From positions 2,852,001 through 2,916,000 of the forward strand of contig NZ_CP019698.1 of NCBI RefSeq assembly GCF_002005145.1: a DNA stretch of 64,000 nt, written 5' to 3'. Both the position numbers and the translations under genes were made by a program. Positions within the stretch are counted from its first letter, which is position 1, and the number at the start of each line of letters is the position of its first letter. Below are positions 9,022-16,233 of this stretch, piece after piece. The notes under the pieces were generated by a model. It did not search any database. It saw nothing but the letters and a program-made list of their open reading frames with translations, and was not told the origin of the DNA. The DNA is from Desulforamulus ferrireducens (lineage in GTDB: Bacteria; Bacillota; Desulfotomaculia; Desulfotomaculales; Desulfotomaculaceae).

Positions 9022-9183
9022 CTCACAGGTGCCCCTGGGGAGAATAGGGAATCAGGTGCAAGTCCTGAACGGTCCCACCACTGTAAACGGGTAGTTGAAC
9101 ACCGGTATATACCACTGGCCCTCGGCTGGGAAGGTAGGTGTCGTCAGCCATGATCCGTGAGTCAGGAGACCTGCCTGTGGAGT
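9022..9183 (+). ncRNA. Cobalamin (B12) riboswitch
   Basis: The leader has the conserved cobalamin aptamer elements in order: AGGTGCCCC, GGGAGAATAGGGAA, GGTGCAAGTCCTGA, ACGGTCCCACCACTGTAA, and the B12 box GCCATGATCCGTGAGTCAGG followed by AGACCTGCC. Flanking CTCACAGG and CCTGTGGAG close P1. It precedes cobT and presumably represses it when adenosylcobalamin is abundant (established for this riboswitch class). Confidence 0.95.
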
Positions 9184-9212
9184 TTTCATCTGAGGATGAT
9201 GGCAAAATCTCT

Positions 9213-9237
9213 CAGCCTATTTAGGCTGGGATTTTTT
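9213..9237 (+). terminator. Expression-platform terminator of the cobalamin riboswitch
   Basis: CAGCCTA pairs with TAGGCTG (9213-9228), followed by GGGATTTTTT. It lies between the aptamer and the cobT ribosome site, as expected for transcription control by the riboswitch. Confidence 0.85.
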
Positions 9238-9270
9238 ATTTTCTGTAAAGATTTGAGGAGGGAATATATC

Positions 9271-10326
9271 ATGAGTTTATTAAAGGAAACCCTGGCCCAA
9301 ATTAAAAGGCCCAATCAAGACATGGAAAAACAAGCCCGTCGAAGGCTGGATAACCTAACTAAACCCCCGGGCAGTCTGGGCCTGTTAGAAGAAATTGCTT
9401 ACCGTTTAGCAGGTATTCAAGGTCAGGTACTACCGCAACAAGCCAAGGATAAATTGGTCATTGTCATGGCTGGAGATCACGGCGTAACCGCCGAAGGAAT
9501 CAGCGCTTTCCCCCAGGAGGTAACACCCCAAATGGTGCTTAACTTTTTACGGGGAGGGGCCGGCATTAATGTACTAGCCCGCCAGGCCGGTGCCAGGGTG
9601 TTAGTGGCAGATATCGGTGTGGCAGGCAAGGCTTTGTCATATGACGGCCTTATTTCCTGTCGGGTTAAGTCCGGTACTGACAACATTGCCCATGGCCCGG
9701 CCATGAGCAGAGAGGAAGCTATCAAAGCCATCGAAACCGGGATCAATTTGGTGCAACAGCAGGTGACTGATCAACTTGCCCTGGTGGGAACAGGTGATAT
9801 GGGTATCGGTAATACCACACCCAGTAGTGCCATCTTAGCTGTCTTTAGCGGTCTTGAACCAGCACAAATTACCGGCCGGGGTACAGGCCTTAATAACGAG
9901 AGACTGCAGCATAAAATTAAAATAATTACCCAGGCCATTGAGGTTAACCGTCCAAACCGGGAGGATGGTCTGGATGTGCTGGCAAAGATTGGCGGACTGG
10001 AGATTGCCGGCTTAGCCGGAGTAATCCTGGGTTGTGCCGCACGTCAAATACCTGTGGTCATTGACGGCATTATCTCCGGTGCCGCTGCTCTAATTGCCCA
10101 CTCCCTGGCTCCCCTAAGCCGTGATTATATGTTTGCCTCTCACCTTTCTGCCGAACCCGGTCATCGCATCATGTTAGACTTACTGGGTCTTAAGCCGGTA
10201 TTGCACCTGGAAATGCGCTTAGGTGAAGGCACAGGAGCGGTTCTCGCCTTTCATTTAATGGAGGCTGCGGTAAATATTATTAATAATATGGCCACCTTTA
10301 CAGAAGCAGGAGTTAGTCAGGGGTAA
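9271..10326 (+). CDS. cobT: Nicotinate-nucleotide--dimethylbenzimidazole phosphoribosyltransferase
   Basis: CobT transfers phosphoribose from nicotinate mononucleotide to the lower-ligand base, giving alpha-ribazole phosphate for cobamide assembly in the cytoplasm. The 351-residue protein shows family motifs 'NLTKPPGSLGLLEEIA', 'MAGDHGVTAEGISAFPQEVT', 'GTGDMGIGNTT' and, near the C-terminus, 'RLGEGTGAVLA' with the catalytic Glu. The ATG at 9271 follows GAGGAGGG at good distance; the longer open frame from 9157 runs through the riboswitch and terminator and is not the start. It is the only gene controlled by the riboswitch here, as the tRNA-Arg gene behind it is on the other strand. Confidence 0.97.
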   Translation: MSLLKETLAQIKRPNQDMEKQARRRLDNLTKPPGSLGLLEEIAYRLAGIQGQVLPQQAKDKLVIVMAGDHGVTAEGISAFPQEVTPQMVLNFLRGGAGINVLARQAGARVLVADIGVAGKALSYDGLISCRVKSGTDNIAHGPAMSREEAIKAIETGINLVQQQVTDQLALVGTGDMGIGNTTPSSAILAVFSGLEPAQITGRGTGLNNERLQHKIKIITQAIEVNRPNREDGLDVLAKIGGLEIAGLAGVILGCAARQIPVVIDGIISGAAALIAHSLAPLSRDYMFASHLSAEPGHRIMLDLLGLKPVLHLEMRLGEGTGAVLAFHLMEAAVNIINNMATFTEAGVSQG

Positions 10327-10342
10327 TAATATAAAATAAAAA

Positions 10343-10380
10343 AGGAAGTGTCGCAAAACCTTAGTCATGCGACACTTCCT
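10343..10380 (-). terminator. Terminator hairpin between cobT and tRNA-Arg (TGTCGCA family)
   Basis: AGGAAGTGTCGCA (10343-10355) pairs perfectly with TGCGACACTTCCT (10368-10380). On the minus strand it is followed by TTTTTTATTTTAT, so it is a good intrinsic terminator for the tRNA-Arg transcript. It may also cap the 3' end of cobT mRNA. Confidence 0.8.
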
Positions 10381-10390
10381 CATCAAAATC

Positions 10391-10465
<75 letters not shown>

Positions 10466-10482
10466 ATTTATTGTGCTATTTC

Positions 10483-10510
10483 ATTATAGCAATAATTTTT
10501 TTTTTTGCAA
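10483..10510 (-). promoter_or_regulatory. Sigma-A promoter of tRNA-Arg
   Basis: On the minus strand TTGCAA (10505-10510) and TATAAT (10483-10488) are spaced by 16 bases, with the tRNA 5' end about 18 bases further on. The spacer contains an A-run. Confidence 0.7.
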
Positions 10511-10687
10511 GGGCAAAACTAACCGGAGTATTAGATCAGCTTAGATAATATACCATTATTCTTGACCTAAGGCAATGTTTTTCTTTGCTAATTTAGGCAT
10601 AAAAAAAGCCTTAATGTATTAATTTCCAATTTTTGATTGTGGACGAAAAAGTAGAAAGCTTGTACAATATACCATAACTCAAAAAAT

Positions 10688-10826
10688 AGGCCGAATCTCC
10701 GGCAGAACCGGAGTACGGGGGATCAAATAACATGGGGTGAATCCGCAAACCTTCCTCGGAGTTGCTCAAAGGTGCGGTAGGGTGCCCTTCAACCCGAACC
10801 CGTCAACTAACCTCGAAGGCCAGCAG
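10688..10826 (+). ncRNA. Cyclic di-AMP riboswitch (ydaO-yuaA class)
   Basis: The leader matches the ydaO/yuaA consensus in order: CCGGCAGAACCGG, ACGGGGGAT, GGGGTGAATCCGC, GCGGTAGGGTGC, and CCCGAACCCGTCAACTAACC with CTCGAAGGC. It ends shortly before the ribosome site of the LysM hydrolase gene. In this class, c-di-AMP binding turns off downstream expression, commonly of cell wall hydrolases and potassium or osmolyte transporters. No clear expression-platform terminator is visible between aptamer and start codon. Confidence 0.93.
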
Positions 10827-10842
10827 AGGGGGAAAAACTCAT

Positions 10843-11685
10843 ATGTTGTTCTTTGTCCGTTTTAAACGGGCTGTGGTGTTGCTTTGCCTTTTAGGCTTAC
10901 TACTGCCTACTACAGTGGTTTATGCTTACCAATACACCGTAGTAACTGGGGATTCTCTTTATTCTATTAGTCAAAAAACCAACGTAAGTATTGAGCAAAT
11001 CAAGTCTGCTAATGGTCTCAGTAACGATTTGCTTCATCCTGGTCAAGTATTAAATATACCTGATAATGCCGCAGCCACACCAACACCTGCAGCAGCTACC
11101 CCGGCTGCCGCCCCAAAATCTACCTATACAGTACAGTCTGGGGATAGTCTCTATGTAATTGCCCAAAAACACGGTATTGGTGCAGAAGCTTTAATGTTGG
11201 CCAACAGTTTGAACAGCACAATTATTTACCCTGGTCAACAGTTAATTGTACCTCTTGTTGCTACCCGGAGCGCAACTCCCATGGCGGCAGAGGTAAGCCG
11301 CAGTGCTAAACGCCCGGCCATCCCTTTTACTGATGAAGACCTTGATTTACTGGCCCGTCTGGTTACCGCCGAAGCCGGCAGTGAGCCTATGTCGGCTCAG
11401 GTTAGCGTTGCCGCTGTGGTAATTAACCGAGTGAAAAGCAGTGTCTTCCCTAGCACAATTAGAGATGTTATTTATGCTCCCAATCAGTTTTCTCCTGTAC
11501 GCAATGGTTGGATTAACCGGCCTGCCACAGCCAGTGCCATCGAGGCCGCTAAAGAAGCCCTCTATGGTAATGACCCAACCAACGGAGCATTATACTTCTT
11601 TGATAAGTCTTCAAGTAATTCTTTTCTGCGTTCCTTACCGGTGGCTGCTACCTTTGGTCAAATGATTTATGCCTATGCTAAATAG
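10843..11685 (+). CDS. Secreted cell wall hydrolase with two LysM domains (SleB/CwlJ-type)
   Basis: A signal peptide ends near 'TTVVYA'. Two LysM peptidoglycan-binding motifs follow ('YTVVTGDSLYSISQKTNVS' and 'YTVQSGDSLYVIAQKHGIG') with an Ala/Pro/Thr linker between. The C-terminal domain (about residues 160-280) is hydrolase_2, the SleB/CwlJ cortex-lytic fold, with 'LARLVTAEAGSE' and 'VVINRVKSSVFPSTI', and presumably cleaves peptidoglycan outside the cell. The ATG at 10843 lies behind GCAGAGGGGG; the longer frame from 10762 is riboswitch RNA. Control by the c-di-AMP riboswitch fits cell wall stress homeostasis. It is a single-gene unit ending in a terminator. Confidence 0.92.
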   Translation: MLFFVRFKRAVVLLCLLGLLLPTTVVYAYQYTVVTGDSLYSISQKTNVSIEQIKSANGLSNDLLHPGQVLNIPDNAAATPTPAAATPAAAPKSTYTVQSGDSLYVIAQKHGIGAEALMLANSLNSTIIYPGQQLIVPLVATRSATPMAAEVSRSAKRPAIPFTDEDLDLLARLVTAEAGSEPMSAQVSVAAVVINRVKSSVFPSTIRDVIYAPNQFSPVRNGWINRPATASAIEAAKEALYGNDPTNGALYFFDKSSSNSFLRSLPVAATFGQMIYAYAK

Positions 11686-11697
11686 TTAGATAAAACG

Positions 11698-11722
11698 ACG
11701 CACTGGTTCGCCAGTGCGTTTT
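11698..11722. terminator. Bidirectional terminator between LysM hydrolase and endonuclease-family gene
   Basis: ACGCACTGG pairs with CCAGTGCGT around a TTCG tetraloop, followed by TTTTA on the plus strand and preceded by AAAACG, which gives a T-run on the minus strand. Both convergent genes end here. Confidence 0.85.
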
Positions 11723-11723
11723 A

Positions 11724-12452
11724 CTATTGCGGGAGTACTTTAATGTGGTCCAGGTCTGCCGTTTTTTCCAGTTTCAATTCAACTAGCACCGGTAAATGAT
11801 CAGATGCCGTTGTGGGAAAGGTCCTCACGCCCAGGGGCCGCCAATGGGCAGAAACAAAAACAAAATCAATTTGTTCCACCGGCTCATGGGAGGGGTAAGT
11901 TCTAAAATCCTGTGCCTCTAAAGTAGCATCCTGTAATACAGAAGTAATCCGCTGATATTCCCCCGAGCTACGTTTGTCATTAAAATCACCCACCAAAATG
12001 GCCGGGTTTGAGGTTTGCTGCACGGTGCGGATAATGTCTCCCACTTGTTCCTGCCTTTCCTCCCGATTTAACCCCAGGTGGGTACAAAAGAAATTAATCC
12101 TTCTGTGACCCAGCTGTATTTCCGTTTCTAATAAACCCCTTTGCTCCCCTCTGCTAGGTAAAAGGATTAGTCTTTGGTAGGCAATGGGCCAGTGGCTCAG
12201 TATGGCCACACCATATTGCCCAACACCCCAATTTAGCGTTGCGCCATAAGCCCAAAACTTGTTGAGCCTGCGACCAAGAATTTTAGCTTGGTGGCAAAAA
12301 TGACTGCGAGGTAGATGTTTATCTACCTCTTGGAGCCCAATCAGCTGGGCACCGCTCTGTTCTATTACCTCGGCTATCCTGTTCAGATTAACCCGGTCAT
12401 CCATTCCCTGGGCATGACGAATGTTATAGCTTAAAACTTTAATACCCGGCAT
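11724..12452 (-). CDS. Endonuclease/exonuclease/phosphatase (EEP) family protein
   Basis: All landmark motifs of the EEP fold are visible in this 242-residue protein: 'LSYNIRHAQG', 'GLQEVDKH' (metal-binding Glu), 'TLNWGVGQYGVAILS', 'FFCTHLGLNREER', 'LVGDFND' (Asp/Asn) and 'ASDHLPVLVELKL' (catalytic His). These are Mg-dependent phosphodiesterases; substrates in the family range from nucleic acid to phospholipids. No signal peptide is evident, so it should be cytoplasmic. ATG at 12452 is preceded by GGGGGTG. A small uncharacterised gene lies 14 bases upstream on the same strand and may be co-transcribed. Confidence 0.88.
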   Translation of the reverse strand: MPGIKVLSYNIRHAQGMDDRVNLNRIAEVIEQSGAQLIGLQEVDKHLPRSHFCHQAKILGRRLNKFWAYGATLNWGVGQYGVAILSHWPIAYQRLILLPSRGEQRGLLETEIQLGHRRINFFCTHLGLNREERQEQVGDIIRTVQQTSNPAILVGDFNDKRSSGEYQRITSVLQDATLEAQDFRTYPSHEPVEQIDFVFVSAHWRPLGVRTFPTTASDHLPVLVELKLEKTADLDHIKVLPQ

Positions 12453-12466
12453 TGCATCACCCCCAC

Positions 12467-12973
12467 TTAGCTGAGGAAAAGACCACTGTCCGTTGACCGG
12501 GTGCTGTTAATAAGATCTCCGAGATAAGTCATTAGTCCCCTAACATTTAGGTCCGGCGGCATATTAGCAACCTTATTGGCCAAACGAATTAGTCCTTTAT
12601 CTATGCCCGTAATTAAAAAACCCTCCTGAGCGGCTACCGGACTAATTAAGTTATTTTCCAAACCGATAAGGCCCCGGTCCGGCAATAGCAAAACATTACG
12701 ATAATGCATTAGTTGGCTTAACTGCTCCCAGGTTTTGGAGGGAAAACCCACCACCGTAATATTGCCATCATCCCAGAGAATTTCCATAGAGATTAAACAT
12801 ATTTCCAGGGACTTGACAATGACTAAATTCCAATTCAACTGGCAATTTACCTCTTCACCCAGGGAGCGACGTTCAGCATAGTGCGCCAATTCTTTTTTGA
12901 TAGCCGGAACCACTAAAAAACCGGTATCTGCCAGCGTTCCAATAATATCAGGATATATAATTGCTCCCCCCAT
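12467..12973 (-). CDS. Conserved hypothetical protein
   Basis: I do not recognise this 168-residue protein. It appears soluble, with alternating hydrophobic strands ('ITVVGFPSKTWEQLSQL', 'NVLLLPDRGLIGLENNLISP') and no cysteine-rich or membrane region. ATG at 12973 is preceded by GGAGGG five bases upstream and is favoured over an in-frame ATG 18 bases earlier. It lies immediately before the EEP-family gene with only a short gap, so the two may form an operon. No function can be assigned. Confidence 0.65.
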   Translation of the reverse strand: MGGAIIYPDIIGTLADTGFLVVPAIKKELAHYAERRSLGEEVNCQLNWNLVIVKSLEICLISMEILWDDGNITVVGFPSKTWEQLSQLMHYRNVLLLPDRGLIGLENNLISPVAAQEGFLITGIDKGLIRLANKVANMPPDLNVRGLMTYLGDLINSTRSTDSGLFLS

Positions 12974-13054
12974 AGCATCCCTCCATAACACTGGCCTAAA
13001 CCCATAATATTATGGTTAAGATATGCTATGCGTGCGTTGATTCTCCTGCTACAG

Positions 13055-13369
13055 TCAATCTTTTTCCGTTCTGGTCCCCTTTCCCTGGCGGTTAAAATTC
13101 TGGGCCCAGTTATTATATTGTTCCAATGTTGCCAATACCTTGTCAGTCACCGGTTTTTCAGGCATTAATACCTTGGTGGCTAAAGCAAGACCAGAAACAA
13201 AACCCGCTGCCATCCCCCTCTGAAAGTCGGGACCATGTCCATGTTCCTCCCTTTGTTCTCCTTGCATGGCTAAGTTTTTTAGCTCAAGTATTTTTCTGTC
13301 CAATACATCTAATAAATAGCTCTCCCTTTCTGTCTCAGTCATGTTTTTAAGTTCCCTCTGTGACACCAT
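13055..13369 (-). CDS. Small hypothetical protein
   Basis: A 104-residue charged protein opening with a predicted helix ('TETERESYLLDVLDRKILEL'), then a His-rich stretch 'EQREEHGHGPDFQRG' and a short, moderately hydrophobic glycine-containing segment ('GMAAGFVSGLALATKV'). The ATG lies ten bases after GGAGG. I do not recognise a family. It sits between another uncharacterised gene downstream and a divergent hypothetical gene upstream. It could be a small regulatory or membrane-peripheral protein, but the sequence gives no firm hint. Confidence 0.6.
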   Translation of the reverse strand: MVSQRELKNMTETERESYLLDVLDRKILELKNLAMQGEQREEHGHGPDFQRGMAAGFVSGLALATKVLMPEKPVTDKVLATLEQYNNWAQNFNRQGKGTRTEKD

Positions 13370-13490
13370 CTGGCAATAACCTCCATTCCAACTGTCATTA
13401 ACTCCGATTATATCAGCAGCCTCAACATTTTACACCCCTTCCCCGGGATTCGGGACGGTTCTATAATACATTTTAGGGGGGTGGTAAATA

Positions 13491-13820
13491 ATGGATAAAC
13501 AGGGATCTCGGGTGGAAGAAATTATTGCCCTTACAGGAGAGCAAGCAAGTTATTATTTTTCTTTAGCCATGAAGGGAAATATTAGAGTCAAGGGAAAGTT
13601 TATCCGGGACGAAAAGGGTCAATTGCGACCGGTTTTGGTGAGAACTATTTTTCTGCCTCCAGAAGCAGATAACACAGCAGAAAGCAAAAACCACCCTTGG
13701 GGCCTTGCGGTTCCCGAAGCATCCCCAGGAGGCTCATCCCCAATGAGGAGAAAAAGCCTCTGGTTCAAACATTTTAAAGACTGGACTCAAAGATTTATCA
13801 GATTATTTACAGTATTGTAA
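13491..13820 (+). CDS. Small hypothetical protein
   Basis: A 109-residue protein with an ATG behind TAGGGGGGTGGT, a strong ribosome site. The first half looks structured ('GEQASYYFSLAMKGNIRVKG', 'KFIRDEKGQLRPVLVRTIF'), while the second half is proline- and serine-rich and ends in a basic amphipathic segment 'WTQRFIRLFTVL'. No known family was recognised. It is transcribed away from the preceding minus-strand gene and ends just before a hairpin shared with a small minus-strand gene. Confidence 0.55.
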   Translation: MDKQGSRVEEIIALTGEQASYYFSLAMKGNIRVKGKFIRDEKGQLRPVLVRTIFLPPEADNTAESKNHPWGLAVPEASPGGSSPMRRKSLWFKHFKDWTQRFIRLFTVL

Positions 13821-13839
13821 CATTTTTCACATATCCCAG

Positions 13840-13869
13840 CAAAACAAAAAAGCTTGGGATTCCCCCAAA
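13840..13869 (-). terminator. Probable terminator of the 45-aa gene
   Basis: On the minus strand TTGGG/CCCAA form a short stem around GGGAAT-type loop and are followed by GCTTTTTTGTTTTG. The stem is only five to six base pairs, so this is a tentative call. Confidence 0.4.
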
Positions 13870-13888
13870 CTCTCCAAATTATGGTACC

Positions 13889-14026
13889 TTATGAGCCTTT
13901 CACTTGGCGACATGCCGCATACATTTTGTATCCGCAGCCAATTCTTAGTTTTTTCTCGCCTTCACCTATTCTGACAAGTACTAATTTGCCATTGACGATT
14001 TTAAATTTACCAATCAGTTTTGCCAT
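13889..14026 (-). CDS. Small basic protein (45 aa)
   Basis: On the minus strand, an ATG at 14026 follows AAAGGAGGCGAATAAT, a near-perfect ribosome site, and opens a 45-codon frame ending with TAA at 13889. The product begins 'MAKLIGKFKIVNGKLVLV' and continues 'RIGEGEKKLRIGCGYKMYAA' to a C-terminal 'CRQVKGS'. It is lysine-rich, has two to three predicted beta strands and two cysteines. It stands alone with a weak terminator downstream. I do not recognise a family. The plus-strand open frame across the same bases has no ribosome site and is a shadow. Confidence 0.6.
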   Translation of the reverse strand: MAKLIGKFKIVNGKLVLVRIGEGEKKLRIGCGYKMYAACRQVKGS

Positions 14027-14224
14027 ATTATTCGCCTCCTTTTCTTTAGCTTGAGAAAAATATAACAATCTCTTGAAAAAAGATCAACTCCTTTAGGGAT
14101 AGTTTTAATTGCAAAATAAGTCTTACAATTCCAAACCAGAATTGTTTAAATTTTCCTCCTTTGGTACTACAGGTTAATGTTCTGTCATACACATTAACAA
14201 CTGGGACAAGGAGGGATCGCTAAA

Positions 14225-14533
14225 GTGAGAGGAGATTGGCAAATTTTACAGTGTATCCTAAAGGGATTTTCCTGGCAGAGATTAAAAAAGCTTATTATAA
14301 AGGATAATTCTTCGCATAAGCCCTCTACTCTGGAGGAACAAATTGAACAGGCCAAAAGAGCTTGGCAACTGGCACAGGAACAAATGCAGTGGGCCGATAA
14401 GGATTTGTTAGAAGCAGCTATCCTCAACACCACTGCTTGTGAAAGACGTTATATTGCCCTGTTGCAACAGGCTAAAATTCAGGGTTGTCAAGCATGGGAT
14501 GATAGCCGTCTGCAAAACAGCCTGGGCTCCTAG
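14225..14533 (+). CDS. DUF2508 (YaaL-like) family protein
   Basis: A 102-residue helical protein with the family pattern 'AKRAWQLAQEQMQWADKDLLEAAI' split over two helices, followed by 'ERRYIALLQQAK'. This corresponds to DUF2508, represented by the uncharacterised YaaL of Bacillus, usually 70-90 residues. GTG at 14225 is used, ten bases behind AAGGAGG. It is a monocistronic unit, ending before a fragment of the composite repeat and a bidirectional terminator. In other Firmicutes yaaL lies near recR and bofA; that context is absent here. Confidence 0.6.
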   Translation: MRGDWQILQCILKGFSWQRLKKLIIKDNSSHKPSTLEEQIEQAKRAWQLAQEQMQWADKDLLEAAILNTTACERRYIALLQQAKIQGCQAWDDSRLQNSLGS

Positions 14534-14600
14534 ATTAGTATACTGCTGAGTTAATAATCAGGATTTGCTAGAAAACCAGGCTACTATTAGGGATGATATG

Positions 14601-14640
14601 CTGGCCTTTGGCCATTGGCCTTTTTAAAACCTCCTTAAGG
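14601..14640. repeat. Fragment of the composite GGCC repeat
   Basis: TGGCCTTTGGCCATTGGCC is followed by TTTTTAAAACCTCCTTAAGG, matching the junction between array and core of copy 1 (TTGGCCTTTTAAGAACCTCCC). The rest of the element is missing. Confidence 0.55.
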
Positions 14641-14654
14641 AATCTTCAAATGAC

Positions 14655-14695
14655 CAAAAAAGGGAAATGTCGTATCTGCGACACTTCCCTTTTTA
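14655..14695. terminator. Bidirectional terminator between DUF2508 gene and glnA (TGTCGCA family)
   Basis: AGGGAAATGTCG (14661-14672) pairs with CGACACTTCCCT (14679-14690) with one mismatch and a six-base loop. TTTTT follows on the plus strand and TTTTTT on the minus strand, so it can end both the DUF2508 and the glnA transcripts. Confidence 0.85.
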
Positions 14696-14699
14696 TGGC

Positions 14700-16034
14700 T
14701 TAAAACTTAGTTAGGTATTCCTCTAACTCCCAGGGAGTTACCTGCATACGGTAACGATCCCATTCAATTAGCTTTGCTTCAAGGTAGCGGTTAAAAATAT
14801 GGGGACCCAGGGCTTCCTTAATTACTTCATCGCTTGCCAGAGCTTTAAGAGCTTCCGCAAGGTTTTCCGGTAAACTGGAAATTCCCAGTTCCTGGCGTTC
14901 TTGATAGGTCATTTCATAGATATTTCTATCACAGGGTGGTGGCGGTAGCATGTTCTTCTTAATACCATCAAGCCCCGCCTTCAAGCATACTGCCAAGGCT
15001 AAATAGGGATTACAAGAGGGATCCGGACTACGTAATTCTATGCGCGTGGACATACCCCGTTTGGCCGGAATACGTATCAAAGGACTACGGTTTTGGGAAG
15101 ACCAGGCCACATATACCGGAGCTTCATAGCCGGAAACCAAGCGTTTGTAAGAGTTAACCGTGGGATTAATGATGGCTGTAATGGCATTGATATGATGCAT
15201 TAAGCCCGCAATATAATTCATGCTAACCTTACTCATGCCTATGGGAGCATTGGGATCATAGAAGGCATTTTGACCATCGGTGGTAATTAAGGATTGGTTT
15301 AAATGCATACCTGAACCGGCCATGCCAAAAACAGGTTTGGGCATAAAGGTAGCATGGAGGCCATGGCGTTGGGCAACAGTCCTCACAGCCAATTTAAAAG
15401 TGACTATTTTATCAGCTACATCCAAGGCATCGGAATATTTAAAATCAATTTCGTGCTGTCCCGGTGCCACTTCGTGGTGGGATGCTTCTATTTCAAAACC
15501 CATTTGCTCCAAGGTTAAGACCATGTCCCGCCGGGCATCTTCACCCAGGTCAATGGGTGTCATATCAAAGTAGCTGGCCCGATCATGGGTTTTGGTGGTC
15601 GGACGGCCATCGCTGTCCACATGAAACAGGAAAAATTCAGCCTCAGGACCTACATTCATGGTATAACCCATTTCTGCCGCTTCGGCTATGGCACGACGCA
15701 GTGCATAGCGGGGATCGCCAATAAAGGGTGTGCCATCAGGATTATAAATGTCACAAATCAGACGGGCCACAGCACCTTCCCGGGGTTTCCAGGGAAAAAC
15801 CACAAAGGTGTTGGGATCCGGACGTAGATACATATCGGATTCTTCAATTCTAACAAAGCCTTCAATGGAAGAACCGTCGAACATCATTTCCCCTTCCAGG
15901 GCTTTATCCAACTGTTCCACTGTAATAGCAACGTTTTTTAAGACCCCGAAAATGTCGGTAAACTGCAGCCGGATAAACTTAACATTTAACTCCTTACATA
16001 ATTGCCTAACATCGTCGTTAGTCAGCTTAGCCAC
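14700..16034 (-). CDS. glnA: Glutamine synthetase, type I
   Basis: GlnA condenses ammonium and glutamate to glutamine using ATP, as a cytoplasmic dodecamer. The 444-residue product has every hallmark: 'FDGSSIEGF', 'GPEAEFFLF' (metal-binding Glu), '[11 protein letters not shown]', 'GSGMHLNQS' (metal-binding His), flap motif '[18 protein letters not shown]' and '[17 protein letters not shown]' (metal-binding Glu). The GTG at 16034 after AAAGGTGTG gives the normal N-terminus '[13 protein letters not shown]'; the frame upstream to 16079 is leader. A strong terminator hairpin sits 56 bases before the start, so expression probably depends on antitermination. It is the last gene of the minus-strand nitrogen cluster. 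Confidence 0.97.
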   Translation of the reverse strand: MAKLTNDDVRQLCKELNVKFIRLQFTDIFGVLKNVAITVEQLDKALEGEMMFDGSSIEGFVRIEESDMYLRPDPNTFVVFPWKPREGAVARLICDIYNPDGTPFIGDPRYALRRAIAEAAEMGYTMNVGPEAEFFLFHVDSDGRPTTKTHDRASYFDMTPIDLGEDARRDMVLTLEQMGFEIEASHHEVAPGQHEIDFKYSDALDVADKIVTFKLAVRTVAQRHGLHATFMPKPVFGMAGSGMHLNQSLITTDGQNAFYDPNAPIGMSKVSMNYIAGLMHHINAITAIINPTVNSYKRLVSGYEAPVYVAWSSQNRSPLIRIPAKRGMSTRIELRSPDPSCNPYLALAVCLKAGLDGIKKNMLPPPPCDRNIYEMTYQERQELGISSLPENLAEALKALASDEVIKEALGPHIFNRYLEAKLIEWDRYRMQVTPWELEEYLTKF

Positions 16035-16089
16035 AATAACACACCTTTCTTTTAAAATATACTTGCCATAGTATGTCACAAAACAAAGA

Positions 16090-16132
16090 AGCCTACAAAC
16101 AGGTCGCAGATTCTACCACCTGTTTGTAGGCT
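16090..16132 (-). terminator. Leader terminator (attenuator) upstream of glnA
   Basis: AGCCTACAAACAGG (16090-16103) pairs perfectly over 14 bp with CCTGTTTGTAGGCT (16119-16132). On the minus strand the stem is followed by TCTTTGTTTTGT. It lies between the glutamate synthase-like gene and glnA on the same strand, so it either ends the upstream operon or attenuates glnA. Confidence 0.75.
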
Positions 16133-16233
16133 ACGTTGCCTCAGCACACACGGGTGCTTTTCAATTATGGCATTAGTATATATCATCCCAGACCAAAAAT
16201 CCAGTACTTTTAAGTCTAATTAGTTAGTAAGTG

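Noticed and set aside
9157-9270. N-terminal extension of CobT
   Set aside because: The extension is encoded by the B12 box and terminator of the riboswitch; a proper ribosome site precedes the internal ATG.
13854-14054. 66-codon plus-strand frame
   Set aside because: No ribosome site; it is the shadow of the 45-residue minus-strand gene with a strong AGGAGG site.
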